A DNA stretch of 64,000 nt, from positions 310,001 through 374,000 of the forward strand of contig NC_085852.1 of assembly GCF_020906515.1 (NCBI RefSeq). The letters run 5' to 3'. Both the position numbers and the translations under genes were made by a program. The DNA comes from Vanrija pseudolonga (lineage: Eukaryota > Basidiomycota > Tremellomycetes > Trichosporonales > Trichosporonaceae). Shown here in pieces: positions 1-9,993 of the stretch (positions within the stretch are counted from its first letter, which is position 1; every line of letters begins with the position of its first letter). The notes beneath the pieces were generated by a model. That model was not told the origin of the DNA and ran no database searches. It saw only the letters and a list, made by a program, of their open reading frames with translations.

Positions 1-1115
1 GCCGCTCGAGGAGGAACCAGAAGCCGAGCTAGAGCCCGAGCCAGAGCCCGTGCCCGTCGTGGTGGTACCCGTGACGCCCGAGTCGTCGTTGTTGTCGTTG
101 TCATTGTCATTGTCATCATTGTCATCGTCGTCAATGTCATCATCGTCGTCGTTCTCATCATCATTCTCTTCGTCGTCGTCTTCTTCGTCGTCGTCGCCTC
201 CGCTGTCGTCATCGCCGTCCTCTTCATCGTCGGAGCAATCTTCGGTGTTGTCGTCGTCTTCGGTGGTGTCGGCCGGGCTGGCGTCGGAGCCAGTCACGGC
301 CGGGCTGTCGCCCGAGCCGGCCGTAGTTGCGGGGGTGGTCGTGCTGCCGCCAGCGGTACCCGACGCGGCGGTGCCGCCGGTTGTGGTGTCGGTCGAGCCC
401 GACTCGTCGTCGTCGTCCGAGTCGGAGCCAGCGTCTTCGGCATCAGTAAAGTCGTCGTCGTCGTCATCGTCATCATCGTCATCGTTGTCATCGCCAGTGG
501 TCGTGGCGGACGAGTCAGAGCCAGACGACGTCGAGCCGGAAGCAGTCGTGCCCGACGAGGTGGTGCCCGAGGCGTCGGTACCGCCGTTCGCAGTGGCAGG
601 GGCCGAGCCGCTCGGGCCGCTGCTCGTGGTGTCCGTGCCCGAGCCCGAGCCGGTAGAGCCGTTAGTGCCGGTGGCACCAGAGCTCACACCCGACTTGACG
701 GGCACGCCAACATTGGGAGTGTTGGTCGCCGCGAGGGTAGTGGCGGCGGTGGTGGCAGCTGCTACGTCGGTAGCGGGGCTCGCGGCGGTGCCGCCAGCCT
801 GGGTGGGGGTTGCAGGGGTGGTAGGAGCGCTCGGGCCGCCGTGGGGGTGGTCCTTGTCCTTGTCGTCGTCGCCCTTGTTGGGGTGGCCTGAGCCCGAGGT
901 GGTGTTTGAGCCGGTGAACGGGTCGGTGGTGGGCTTGGAGGGGTGGTCGTAGCCGGCGCTTTGGTTGGGAGAGGCAACGGTGGTGCCGTTCTTGTGCTCG
1001 TTCTCGTCGCAGCGGGGCTTGTTGAGGTCGGTGACTCCTGCAGTGATGGGTGTGGGGGCGGCGAACGTGGGGACAACGTAGGCGCAGAAAGCAAGGAAGA
1101 CGATGGAGGGCTTCA
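1..1115 (-). CDS. Secreted acidic Asp/Ser/Thr-rich protein (3' end outside window)
   Basis: Reading from the ATG at 1115 towards the left edge, the frame stays open for at least 371 codons and runs out of the window. The first 17 or so residues (MKPSIVFLAFCAYVVPTFA) form a clean signal peptide with a small-residue cleavage site. The mature part is low complexity: Ala/Thr/Pro-rich first, then Gly/Ser/Thr-rich, then alternating with long Asp and Asp/Glu/Asn runs. No catalytic domain is visible. A secreted or wall-associated, probably O-mannosylated, polyanionic protein is a reasonable inference. The GTC/GTT-rich acidic codons create a misleading poly-Ser frame on the other strand. The identity is unknown; the signal peptide and composition are seen directly. 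Confidence 0.75.
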
Positions 1116-1917
1116 TGCGGTGGATCGCGGGTAGAAAGGAGCGTGGGTGGGCTGGGGGGTTAGTAGGGCGGTAAGGCAAGTGGCACTCACGGGGTAGGGA
1201 GCGTGTGGTGGTTGTGTTGGTTGTGTTGTGTATAGTGAGGAAGGCAAAAGTTTCAGCAGAGGCTGCACTTTTATTGCCTGCGCTGCATGGTGCAGCCGTG
1301 AGCAGATTTGCGCGATGACACGAGCGAGGAGAGCGTGGTAAACCTGGTGGTCGGGCCGTCGCACGGTGCTGGTCGAGTGGGCACCCGACGGCTCGTGCAT
1401 GGTGCTGTGTGAGCTGCGTGGGATGTGAGACTGCGCTTTAGCAGGGGTCAAGTCTTGCGTGTCAGGTTGGAGATGTCAGTGGGTGGGTGGGTGGGCGGGC
1501 AACGCTGAGCGATGGCGTGGTGAGCGATGGTGGTGCGGTCACGGCGAGGCCGGGTGGTTCGAGAATGCCAAGAGGGTGGTACTGGCGGCTGCTTCTCAGT
1601 GGGTTCTTGACGCTGCCGCCACCTCGAAGGCCCTTATCGAACCGTACTCTCTAACAACCTGCATACTCTCCACCCCGGGCCCACGTCGGCCGCGTCAAGT
1701 TTGCGACGAGGGTGAAGTGTGAGATTTGAGACGAAGGCCTGTTCTCGAGCATGTGCCACACGAAGGCGGCTAAGGCCCTCGTGGCGTGGCGTGATAACCC
1801 GCGTGACACGCACCAGCCGGCGCGCCGCTCGCTTACACGTTACCGCGTGCATGGACACGGAACGGCACTATAGTGTGACAAGTATACTTTACTTCCCTCT
1901 CTCGGCTCCATCGCGCG
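1116..1917. other. Intergenic, 800 bp
   Basis: This is the upstream region of the acidic secreted-protein gene and the downstream region of family gene A. Only short overlapping frames without a recognisable product are seen. G-rich runs such as the gtgggtgggtgggtgggcg stretch near 1480 are simple sequence. Confidence 0.5.
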
Positions 1918-3075
1918 CTAGCTCAAGCTCCGTGGCCAGAACCCGCCGCTATCGAGCCACAAGGCCATGACGGCCTTGAACCCGAGCCCGGCGGTGAGGT
2001 CGAGGCGGGTGACGGCCCACGCGAGGCGCTTCAGGTGGTCGGGGTCGCGCGCGGCGGCGAACAGCTTGCTCCACTCGGCGGCGTCGAACACTTCGCTGTC
2101 ACCGGACACGAGGCCCAAGATTTGCGCGAGGACATGCCCCGGCAGGCGGGTAATTGGGGGCGAGGCGAGCTCGGCGAAGTTGACGTGCCGCAGAATGACG
2201 CGCGCCGGGACGAGTGCGCGCACCGCCGCGCGGCGGGCAGGCCACAGGAACGCGCCGTTACGCGCCAGCACGCCGAGCAGGCGCATGAGTATCCGCGTCT
2301 CGGGGTGCGAGAAGCCCGGGAACCCGTGTCCGAAGGGGAACGACTCGGCGTCCCGCACGTGGATGGTGCGCGAGTTCCCGTGGTGCAGCATGCGCACCGT
2401 GCCGTTCGCGACGAGGGCGGGGACGAGGATCTCGAGGTCGGGCACGGGGAGGAGCGCGTCCTCGCCCCGGCCGTGGAGGGTGAGGTGCTGTAGCCCGCGT
2501 GAGCGGGGCGAGCGGAGGAAGGTGGCGAGCGAGGTGACGAGGGGCGGGGGGAGGATGAACCCGATGGCGAGGGTGCGGAGGGTTGGGATATGCAGCGAGG
2601 AGAGGAGGGCGTCGAGGACGTGCCTTACGGCGTCGGCCTGCGCGTTGCGCCGGAGGGAGGGCTCGGCGTCATCGGTGTTGGGCGGGTCAGACGACGCGAA
2701 GGGGTGGAGGTACAGCTCTGATATCAGGCTGGCGTTGAGCGCGCTCGCGAGGTTGGCGGCGCAGTCGCCCTGCGCCTGAGGGGTCAGCTCGGTCAGAACG
2801 CGCGACGGACCCACCGAGAGAGAGTATAACAGCGCATGCTGCCCCGTCTCCCGGCGCACTTGGTAGTTCTCCGGCGCGGCGAGCGCGACGAGCGCCCCGA
2901 CGGGGTCGGTGCCGGGGCGCGGGTGGAGCAGGTCCCACGGGAGGTACGGCGACACTTGCTGCGCTTGGATGTGGAGGGTGACGATGGGGTCCGGGGCGGC
3001 GGGGGCGGCGGGGGCCGCGTCGGAGGCGTCGGAGGGGCTGGTGTCGGCGGCGGCGCGTAATGAGCCTGGGCCCAT
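1918..3075 (-). CDS. F-box-like cluster protein A
   Basis: Member A of the eight-gene family. The frame is open from the ATG at 3075 to the stop at 1918 (385 aa). An in-frame 45-nt intron is likely at 2770-2814 (GTGGGT donor, CTGACC branch, GCGCAG acceptor); removing it gives 370 aa and puts the junction where paralogues have their intron, just before the ALNAS segment. The spliced first exon is 261 nt, the same as in member F. Order: Ala/Pro-rich start, N-terminal domain (about 25-87), leucine-rich middle, PARVILR motif near 275, F-box-like LPGHVLAQIL near 296, and a C-terminal WLDSGGF ending. The function is unknown; an F-box-like adaptor role is inferred only from the LP..L motif. Confidence 0.75.
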   Translation of the reverse strand: MGPGSLRAAADTSPSDASDAAPAAPAAPDPIVTLHIQAQQVSPYLPWDLLHPRPGTDPVGALVALAAPENYQVRRETGQHALLYSLSVGPSRVLTELTPQAQGDCAANLASALNASLISELYLHPFASSDPPNTDDAEPSLRRNAQADAVRHVLDALLSSLHIPTLRTLAIGFILPPPLVTSLATFLRSPRSRGLQHLTLHGRGEDALLPVPDLEILVPALVANGTVRMLHHGNSRTIHVRDAESFPFGHGFPGFSHPETRILMRLLGVLARNGAFLWPARRAAVRALVPARVILRHVNFAELASPPITRLPGHVLAQILGLVSGDSEVFDAAEWSKLFAAARDPDHLKRLAWAVTRLDLTAGLGFKAVMALWLDSGGFWPRSLS

Positions 3076-3371
3076 GGCGAGTGCCGTGGAGTCGACTCGG
3101 ATGCTGCTGATGGAAGTGAGTGAAGCAGAGTCAAAGGCCGGTGTTCAGTGACAACAAGGCCGAGGAGCGGGTTGGATGACGAGTGAGACAACAAGTCACG
3201 ACGTCACGCCGCCGAACCAGGGTCTCGCCGATCAAAATCAGTCGCGCTGTCACGAAGCGTCACGGCGGCCACTCGACCACGCGCAGCACGCCGCCACCAT
3301 ACAGCCACTAACATCACAACTGAGGGATCCCTAAACAACCAGGCGAGGACTAGAGCGAGAGGGGGTAACGG

Positions 3372-4772
3372 TTAGATGTTGAGGAGCTTGGCGACGTAGT
3401 CGGCGTCCTTGTCTGGGGTGGGTGTCAATGGGCTGCACAACCACGAGCTCCTCCACTCGCAGAGCTCGCTTCGCTCGCTCTGCTCTACTCACCACCACGG
3501 CCACTCAGGTTGATGAGAATATGCGTGTCCTTGGGCAGGGTCGGCGCGGTGCGGATAGCCCAAGCGACGGCGTGCGCGCTCTCCAAGGCAGGAATGATGC
3601 CCTCGACATGCGACAGCTCCATGAACGCGTCGAGCGTCTCCTTGTCGCTCGCCGTCTCGTAGGTCACGCGGCCCGCGTCCTTGAGGTACGAGTGCTGCGG
3701 CCCGATGCCGGGGTAGTCGAGGCCGGACGCGATCGAGTGCACGGCGGACGGAACCCCCTCAGAGTCCTCGAGCACGTAGCACCGCATGCCGTGGATGACG
3801 CCCGGCTTGCCCTTTGTCAGCGTGGCGGCGTGCTGGCCGACCACGTCGAGCGACTTGCCGGCCGGCTCGACGCCGACAATCTTGACGCTCGCGTCGTTGA
3901 GGAACGCGGTGAAGAGGCCGATGGCGTTCGAGCCGCCGCCGACGCACGCAGCGACAATGTCGGGCAGCTTGCCGTGCGTGTCCTGGAACTGCTCGCGCGC
4001 CTCCTTGCCGACGATGGACTGGAAGTCGCGCACCATCCTGGGGGCGTCAGCGAACTGGGGAGGAATGCGGGGTCATCGACGCCGCAGCCTACCTGGGGAA
4101 GGGGTCGGGGCCGACAATCGAGCCAATGGCGTAAAAGTAGTCCTCGGGGTTCTTGAGGTACTCCTCGAACGCGTTGTCGACGGCCTCCTTGAGCGTCGCC
4201 TGGCCGCGGGTGACGGGGACGAGGGTCGCACCGAGGATGCGGATCTTGGTGGTGTTGGGGTGCTCCTGTGTGTGGGGTCAGAACTCTGTGCCCACTCCAA
4301 CTCCAACGCCCCCACCCACCTTCTCAATGTCCACCTGTCCCATGTGGATCTCACACGGGATGCCGACGAGCGCACACGCCGTAGCGAGCGCGACGCCGTG
4401 CTGCCCGGCGCCAGTCTCAGCGATGACCTTCTTCTTGTTCATGAACTTGGCGAGCAGCGCCTCGCCGAGACAGTGGTTGATCTTGTGCGCGCCGGTGTGG
4501 TTCAGGTCCTCGCGCTTGAGGTGGATCTGCGCGCCGCCGAGCTTGTCGCTGAGCCGCTTCGCGTGGAAGATGGGCGACGGGCGGCCGACGTAGTTGGCAA
4601 ACAAGCTGTGCAGCTCGGCCTGGAAGTCCTCGCGCTTGGTGATCTCGTCGTACGCCTTGGAGATGTCGGCCATCGCGGCAGACAGGTTGGGCGGGATGAA
4701 CGAGCCGCCATACTCGCCAAAGTATCCGTTGGCGTCCGGCATGGGGCCGAGGGTGATGGGCGCGTTGGTCAT
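3372..4772 (-). CDS. trpB: Tryptophan synthase beta chain, stand-alone
   Basis: Four exons, 4320-4772, 4093-4265, 3493-4037 and 3372-3412, splice to 403 aa. The product is a complete PLP-dependent tryptophan synthase beta subunit, which condenses indole with L-serine. Seen directly: HTGAHKINH with the PLP lysine at about residue 97, the catalytic glutamate in ETGAGQHG (about 119), the phosphate-binding GGGSNA loop and the ending SGRGDKD. The protein starts 16 residues before the YFGEYGG segment, so there is no alpha-subunit domain. Known fungal TRP5 enzymes are alpha-beta fusions, and the sequence reads closer to bacterial TrpB. Introns of 54, 55 and 80 nt with standard sites argue for a host-resident gene. 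It may be an extra, transferred copy beside a normal TRP5. Confidence 0.93.
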
Positions 4773-5752
4773 GGCGAAGGGCTAGCGAGGGAGCGGAGCG
4801 ACCGAGCTGGCTGGAGTGGCGAGAGAGTGAGTGAGTAGAGGAGAGTAACAAGAACAACAGACGACAACAGAACAATGCACCAGCATACACAGTCGTGTGG
4901 GGAGCCGAACTCCCCCACCCTCTCTCGACGAGTCAGATTTCTGACCGCCCCCCGCCTCGCCGGCCCCATCTCAGCCGGCACCCGAGGCAAAGCACCGATT
5001 GGATTGGGCCATTTCGGTGTGCCAAGCAAGAGTAGGGCCAGAGATCTGGAAGCAGGTCTGCCCTTTATTGTGGTCGTCGGGACCCACTTGGGTCTCTCGG
5101 CTACCGAGGCTGGAAAACAGCCCGGCTGGGTCGTCGTCGTTCCTGAGTGATTGTGGGGGTGCGCGTGCGTGCCAGGCTCGAGGCATGGCCTGTGGCTTGC
5201 GGGGTGCCGGCAGGCGGCGAGGCAGGGGCCAATAGCGCGCAGGCGGGGTTGGCCGCGGCGACGGTGTCGGCGAGGATGCATCGCGATACGGCGAGGTCAG
5301 GCAAGCATCAGCTGTCAGTCGGGCTCTGGTCGCGCGCGTCAGCATGCACGCCGTACCTCTGGCCCAGCTTTTCTTTAGGCACAGCGTCAGTACTACCCAT
5401 GCCGTTGGGTGGTTAAGGTTAAGCTGGATGGAGGATCTCGGCGACGGGTGACCGCTGGCCGCGAGTTCACGTGCGGAGCAAGCGGAGTGCAGTTGATGGA
5501 TCAAGCCGAGTGGCCGAGTGCATCGAGCTCACTCACATCCGGGATGATCGTCGAGCTTTGCATTGTCGGTGTAGAGGTTCACCACCGCGTACCCCAGCGC
5601 CAGCGGCGAGCGATCACGCCGAGCCCAGCGTCACCCGCCGCGGAGCCGACGAGCCCGCCCGCCCCGAGCTCGGCCTGAGTCATCGCGCATGACGTCGACT
5701 GAGCAGACCTCGCGCTCGACACGACCTCGACACCGCCCACACCACCACCACG
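4773..5752. other. Intergenic between trpB and the ASCH gene (promoters)
   Basis: This 980-bp region separates two divergent genes and should hold both promoters. A CACGTG E-box lies at 5468-5473. A GC-rich inverted repeat near 4895-4950 resembles a T-arm on the minus strand but does not fold into a full tRNA. Short frames here have no recognisable product. Confidence 0.5.
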
Positions 5753-6307
5753 ATGCCGACCTTGCCATGGGTCGAGCCAACAGTCGACAAGGCGATCCCC
5801 TCAACCTCGGCACAAACTGAGCCCTCCCCGCCTGCAGACACGGCGTCCGTCGAGGCTCTCTGGGATGCATACCGAGCCTCCAACCCCGCCGTGCCAGCGA
5901 CGCCCCCGCCAGCCTGGCACTTCTGCGACAACCGCCCCGACGCGGCCGAATGCCTCGCGCTCGTGCTGGCCGGACGAAAGCGCGCAACGGCGTCGTCTGC
6001 GGCCTTCTTCGCTTTGCAGAACGAGCCCCTCCCAGCGCCGGGCGACCACTCCGTCGTGACCGACTTTGACGGCACCGCGGAGTGTATCATCCGCACGACG
6101 CGCGTCACGGTCTTGCCGATGGACCAAGTGACCACCGAGATGGCGGCCACGGAGGGCGAGGGCGACGGGAGCTTGGAGTACTGGCGCGCCGTGCACTGGG
6201 CATACTATGCGCGCGAGCTTGCCGGGACGGGCGTGCCCGTGAGCCGCGGGCTCGAGGTCGTGTTTGAGGAGTTTGAGGTTGTGTGGCCTGCGCCCAGGCA
6301 TGAGTAA
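5753..6307 (+). CDS. ASCH-domain protein (DUF984 type)
   Basis: A single-exon gene of 184 aa with start context CACGATGCC. After a Pro/Ala/Ser-rich lead, the core (about 45-180) is an ASCH fold of the DUF984 kind: LAGRKRATASS, PGDHSVVTDFDG, IIRTTRVTVLP, an EGEGDGSLEYWR motif and a final FEVVW strand. The ASCH fold is related to PUA; members are thought to bind RNA, and some bacterial ones hydrolyse modified nucleosides. The role here is not established. Bacterial DUF984 proteins are very similar in these motifs, so transfer is possible. It sits divergently from trpB and convergently with family gene B. Confidence 0.85.
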   Translation: MPTLPWVEPTVDKAIPSTSAQTEPSPPADTASVEALWDAYRASNPAVPATPPPAWHFCDNRPDAAECLALVLAGRKRATASSAAFFALQNEPLPAPGDHSVVTDFDGTAECIIRTTRVTVLPMDQVTTEMAATEGEGDGSLEYWRAVHWAYYARELAGTGVPVSRGLEVVFEEFEVVWPAPRHE

Positions 6308-6345
6308 GGGAGATACAACAACATGCATATGTGCCATCGCGCATG

Positions 6346-7428
6346 CTACAACCCCGCGCTCGCGAGCCACTCGTCCCGCGCAGCCACCTCGCCCAGCCCT
6401 CGGCGGAGGGCGAGACGCCGCCACGCGACTTCGCGCTGCAGCGCGTCGTAGCTCGCCGCGGCGCGGAGCACTTGGCTGGTCTGGGCGGCGTCGAGAACAC
6501 CTCGGCCGACAAACGAGGCAATGTGGAGCCTCAGCTCCGGCGGCAGCGTGAGGATGGGCGGCGGCGTCGCCTCGGTCCCACTTGCTCCTTCCCTCCCTCG
6601 ACCCCGGCCCTTCTTCTTGTGCGGCACCCCGCCCTCGGGAAACGCGCGCAGCAGCACCCTAGCAGCAACGAGCACCCCCAGCGCCGCGCCGCGCACCGCG
6701 GCCGCTCGCTCCCCGCTCCCCTCGACAACCCTTGCCAGTCGCTGGATGTGCCCGCTTGCCAGCCGGTTCGGAAAGGTACACCGGCACCCGGACCAGAAGG
6801 ACGAGCAGCAGCCGTACAGGCAAAAGTCTGCCAGCGAGCCGGCAGCCTCCAGCGCGGAGATGATGGCGTGTTCGTCTGCGGGCTTGGACTTGGAGCGGGA
6901 GAGGTCGATGGCGAGGCGTTCGAGATGCGGTGTGCGGGATAGCAAGTTGACGAGCGAGGACACTTCGCGCGGGTGCACTGTGGTCTCGACGCCGAGGGAG
7001 CGCAGCGTGGGCAGGTCGAGGAGGGCGAGGAAGGCCTCGGTGAAGGCTGCACGTTGGTCCGCCCAGTCTGCCGTGATGCTCAGCTCGAGCTCGGTGGCGC
7101 GCGACTCGTTGATCGCGGCGACGAGGGGGGTGAGGGCGGATACCTGTGGGCGTCAGCGGCGGCGCGCGAACGGGCAGCGAACGTCAGAGAGCACTGCGGC
7201 GATGCTCGCGCTGGGGCGAACGGCCTTTAGGCGTGTATACGTGAACTTGGGCGCGCGCGATGTATATGCCGACACCGGGGCGAGCGGATCGCTGTCCCGC
7301 CGCGACCACTCAAGCCACGCTGGCGGGGCGGTGAGGGTGATGCTGAGCGTCACTGGGCGTCAGCTACGCGCGGAGGGATCGCACAGCTCACCTTCGCCGC
7401 CTGTGTCTGTACTCGACTCATCGGGCAT
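6346..7428 (-). CDS. F-box-like cluster protein B
   Basis: Three exons are proposed: 7392-7428, 7195-7352 and 6346-7143 (about 330 aa). The first intron (7353-7391, phase 1) has a GTGAGC donor and a CTGACGCCCAG acceptor. The second ends with CTGACGCCCACAG at 7144; its donor is uncertain (7194 or 12 nt further downstream) because several phase-0 GT sites fit. Visible features: a WLEW motif early, leucine-rich repeats after SALTPLVAAINES, a Cys-rich segment (YGCC..., CRC), an AARVLLRAF motif near 226, a Lys/Arg/Gly-rich linker, then F-box-like LPPELRLHIA near 265 and the terminal DEWLASAGL. It shares its phase-1 first intron with D and E. The function is unknown. Confidence 0.75.
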
Positions 7429-8008
7429 GGCGACGGCGCCGCAGCATGCCAAGTGTGTTGATGGTGAGTGAGTGATGCTGCGGAGGGCGAAGTCGAGTTG
7501 TGTCGGCTCGTCGTCATGTCTTGGGCGGGGCCGTTTCGGAGCTCTCCGAGTGGAGGTCGTCCACCGCAGCTAGACTGCCTAGCATGGTCACGCCGCGCGC
7601 GCCGAGACACGCCGAGCTGGCGCCAACGACGACGACGCGACGCCGACGACGAGCGGCGTCACGCGCCACGCCGCAAACATGCGGCCTGTCACTGCCCGCC
7701 TCCACAACCAGCCCTGCAACCCACCGCCTCCCCCGCACGCCTCGAGCGCCGCCGCGAGCTCGCCCCCTGCCCAATCGCATACTGCGTCGTGCTTGCCATC
7801 CGCAGCACAGATTACCACGAGGCTGCGTCGCACCGTTTCGGGCGAGGCGTGGCTATTATCGGTGTGCGAGGCGGCGCTTGGGGCGCTTTGCAGTGAGCAA
7901 CACGGGCGAGCGACGACGACGCGAGCGCAGTAACCTTTGCGTGCATTGCCTGTTGGTTCATTATCACTTGTCCACTCCACTCCACTCGCCGCCGTCACAA
8001 CAATCACA
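7429..8008. other. Intergenic between divergent family genes B and C
   Basis: A shared promoter region of 580 bp between two head-to-head members of the F-box-like family. Several frames on both strands are Arg/Ala-rich composition artefacts. No specific control site was recognised. Confidence 0.45.
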
Positions 8009-9695
8009 ATGGCCCTCGCTCGACTATCAGTCTTCAGCGTACGCTCGGCAGTAAGCTCGACCTCGACGCCAAGCTCGCCGCCATCAACCTCCCCCACCTC
8101 GCCCGTGTCAACGACCCCCTCGATCGACTCGGTCGCGCAGTCCATCCCCAGGCTCGACCTTAAAGTCTCCGAGCCGTTCCCGGGCACCGAGTGGCCCGAC
8201 GACGCGCTCGCGGCCCAGCGCCGCCTCATCGCCGTGATTGACGGCGACCCAATCTGGGTGCAGCTCCTCGGCGCGCCGTGGGTCGTCGGCAAGGCGCGCA
8301 GCAAGAACGGGCGCGTGGTGCGGCTTATCTCTGGCGAGGGAGTCCGGGTGGGTCGTCTCGGCGACGAGTTTAGTGAGGCATGCTGACACACCCCAGGGCC
8401 ACGACCTCATCCGCCTCGCGCTCCAGCTGTCAAACACGCACATCACGCGCCTCACCTACGGCGTGTGGTCTGCCCCAGTGGCGGCGGACGAGCTGATCAT
8501 GCGCACGCTGGGCCGGCTGACCTCGCTGCGGACGCTCAACATCCGGCACATGGGCGACCTGCAGCAGCAGCGCCAACAGCTGGAGCCGGGACAGCAGCCC
8601 CCGCCACAGCAACAGCGCACCGCCATGCCCGTGCCGGTGCTCATCGCGCTCCTCCAAGCGCTGCCGCAGCTCGAAGTCCTCACGCTCGACTGCGGCTCGG
8701 AAGCATTCCGCGACGCCCGATTCCTGCGCGCACTGCAGGACCGCAGCGTGCGGCTCCAGCGACTAGAGTGCGGCGCGTACCACGCCACGTCGGCGTGGTC
8801 CATCTCGCTCGAGTGCGAGCAGTGCTGGCGCGGTGCGGGCCCAAAAGTGCTCGACAAGGTCAAGCTCGCGCTCGACCGCAACAGGGAGCGGAGGAGACGC
8901 GAGCGGCGTGCAGCCCTGCGCGTGCTCGTCGTCGCTAGGGTGCTGATACATGCGCGCCCGGAGGGAGGGTTCGGTGAGCTCGAGACGCTGCGTGAGCGCC
9001 GGCCGCGGCGCGGGTCGTTCGCTCCGGCGTCAATGCGGAACTCGGTCATGTCGACAAGTTCACCACGCGACAGCTTCCTCTTCCCGCCGTCGCCGTCGCC
9101 CCCGTCCTCGCTTGGTGTCAAGCGCAGTCCGTCGTCTCCCCCAGTGTCCATGTCGTCGCGCAAGCCGCGACGCATGTCCCTCCTCTCCCTCCCGCCGATC
9201 CACAGCCCGTTCCACGACGTCGAGCGGAGCGCGACGTCTGTCCCGTCTTCGCCAGTGCGCGCCGAGGGACTGGCGTCGTCACAAGACCTGTCGATCGACG
9301 TTCCGCAGCTGCACAGATCCAAGTCGTCCCTCTCGCTGAGGGTGAGCAACGCGTTTCACAAGGTCAAGGTGCTCGTGACGCGCTCGGCGCCAAAGGAGAA
9401 GGAGAGCAAGGAACAGTCGCCGCAGCCAGCATCGGTGCCCTCAAGCCGCAGCGAGACGCCCTCGCCTCCTGGCGTATCAGCACTCCACCGCCTGCCCGTC
9501 TCAGTGCGTTTCCGTATCGCGAGATTCACAGCCGACGTGACCCACCTCAATGCTGCGCGCCTGAATCGCCTACAACGCTACGCCGCGGACCGCACCTCGC
9601 TTGGCCGAATCGCGCATGCCGTCTCCTCCGCGCAGGAGTGGGAGGTGCCCGAGGCGCAGATCCGGGACGACTGGCTTGCGTGTGGTGGGTTCTGA
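8009..9695 (+). CDS. F-box-like cluster protein C, with long Ser-rich insert
   Basis: Two exons, 8009-8347 and 8397-9695, give 545 aa. The 49-nt intron (GTGGGT donor, CTGAC branch, CCCCAG acceptor, phase 0) lies at the family position. Order: Ser/Thr/Pro-rich start, N-terminal domain with a TEWPDD motif, leucine-rich middle with a Gln-rich loop (QQQRQQ), Cys pair (ECEQCW), VARVLIHARP near 303, then about 165 residues of Ser/Pro/basic sequence absent from A, F, G and H. It ends with F-box-like LPVSVRFRIA (about 479) and DDWLACGGF. The insert looks disordered and phosphorylatable. The function is not known. Confidence 0.82.
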
Positions 9696-9993
9696 AGGGG
9701 CGTAGCAGGTATAATTGTTGATCAAGGACGATACATAGATTTGTTGATAGTCGACGATTGTAATGACACACGAGTGGCCACTGGTGCACCGCCCACCGGC
9801 CTCGACGCGACTGATCTTTCTCTCGCCACTCGTCTCGTGTCTTCCTTCCTTTCTTCCACTCACTCTCACTCTCGTTTCCACCCACCCACACTCGTTTGGA
9901 CCCTCCTCTTTACTACTCTACACTTAATAATCGATACCCCCTCCCTCCTCTTCTCTAATACTACTACCACCGCCGCAAGCGAGTCCAAGTCAC

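Noticed and set aside
50-952. 300-codon Ser-rich frame on the plus strand
   Set aside because: It is the mirror of GAC/GAG-rich acidic codons in the minus-strand secreted gene; it lacks a signal peptide or domain, while the minus frame has a clean signal peptide and a longer open frame.
3786-4838. 350-codon plus-strand frame opposite trpB
   Set aside because: The GC-rich third positions of the real gene keep the antisense frame open; the product is Leu/Ala/Arg/Asp-rich with no family likeness.
4890-4960. Possible tRNA on the minus strand (GGGGAGTTCGGCTCCCC T-arm-like hairpin)
   Set aside because: No matching acceptor stem or 7-base anticodon loop; the neighbouring GTCAGA/TCTGAC pairs into a simple hairpin.
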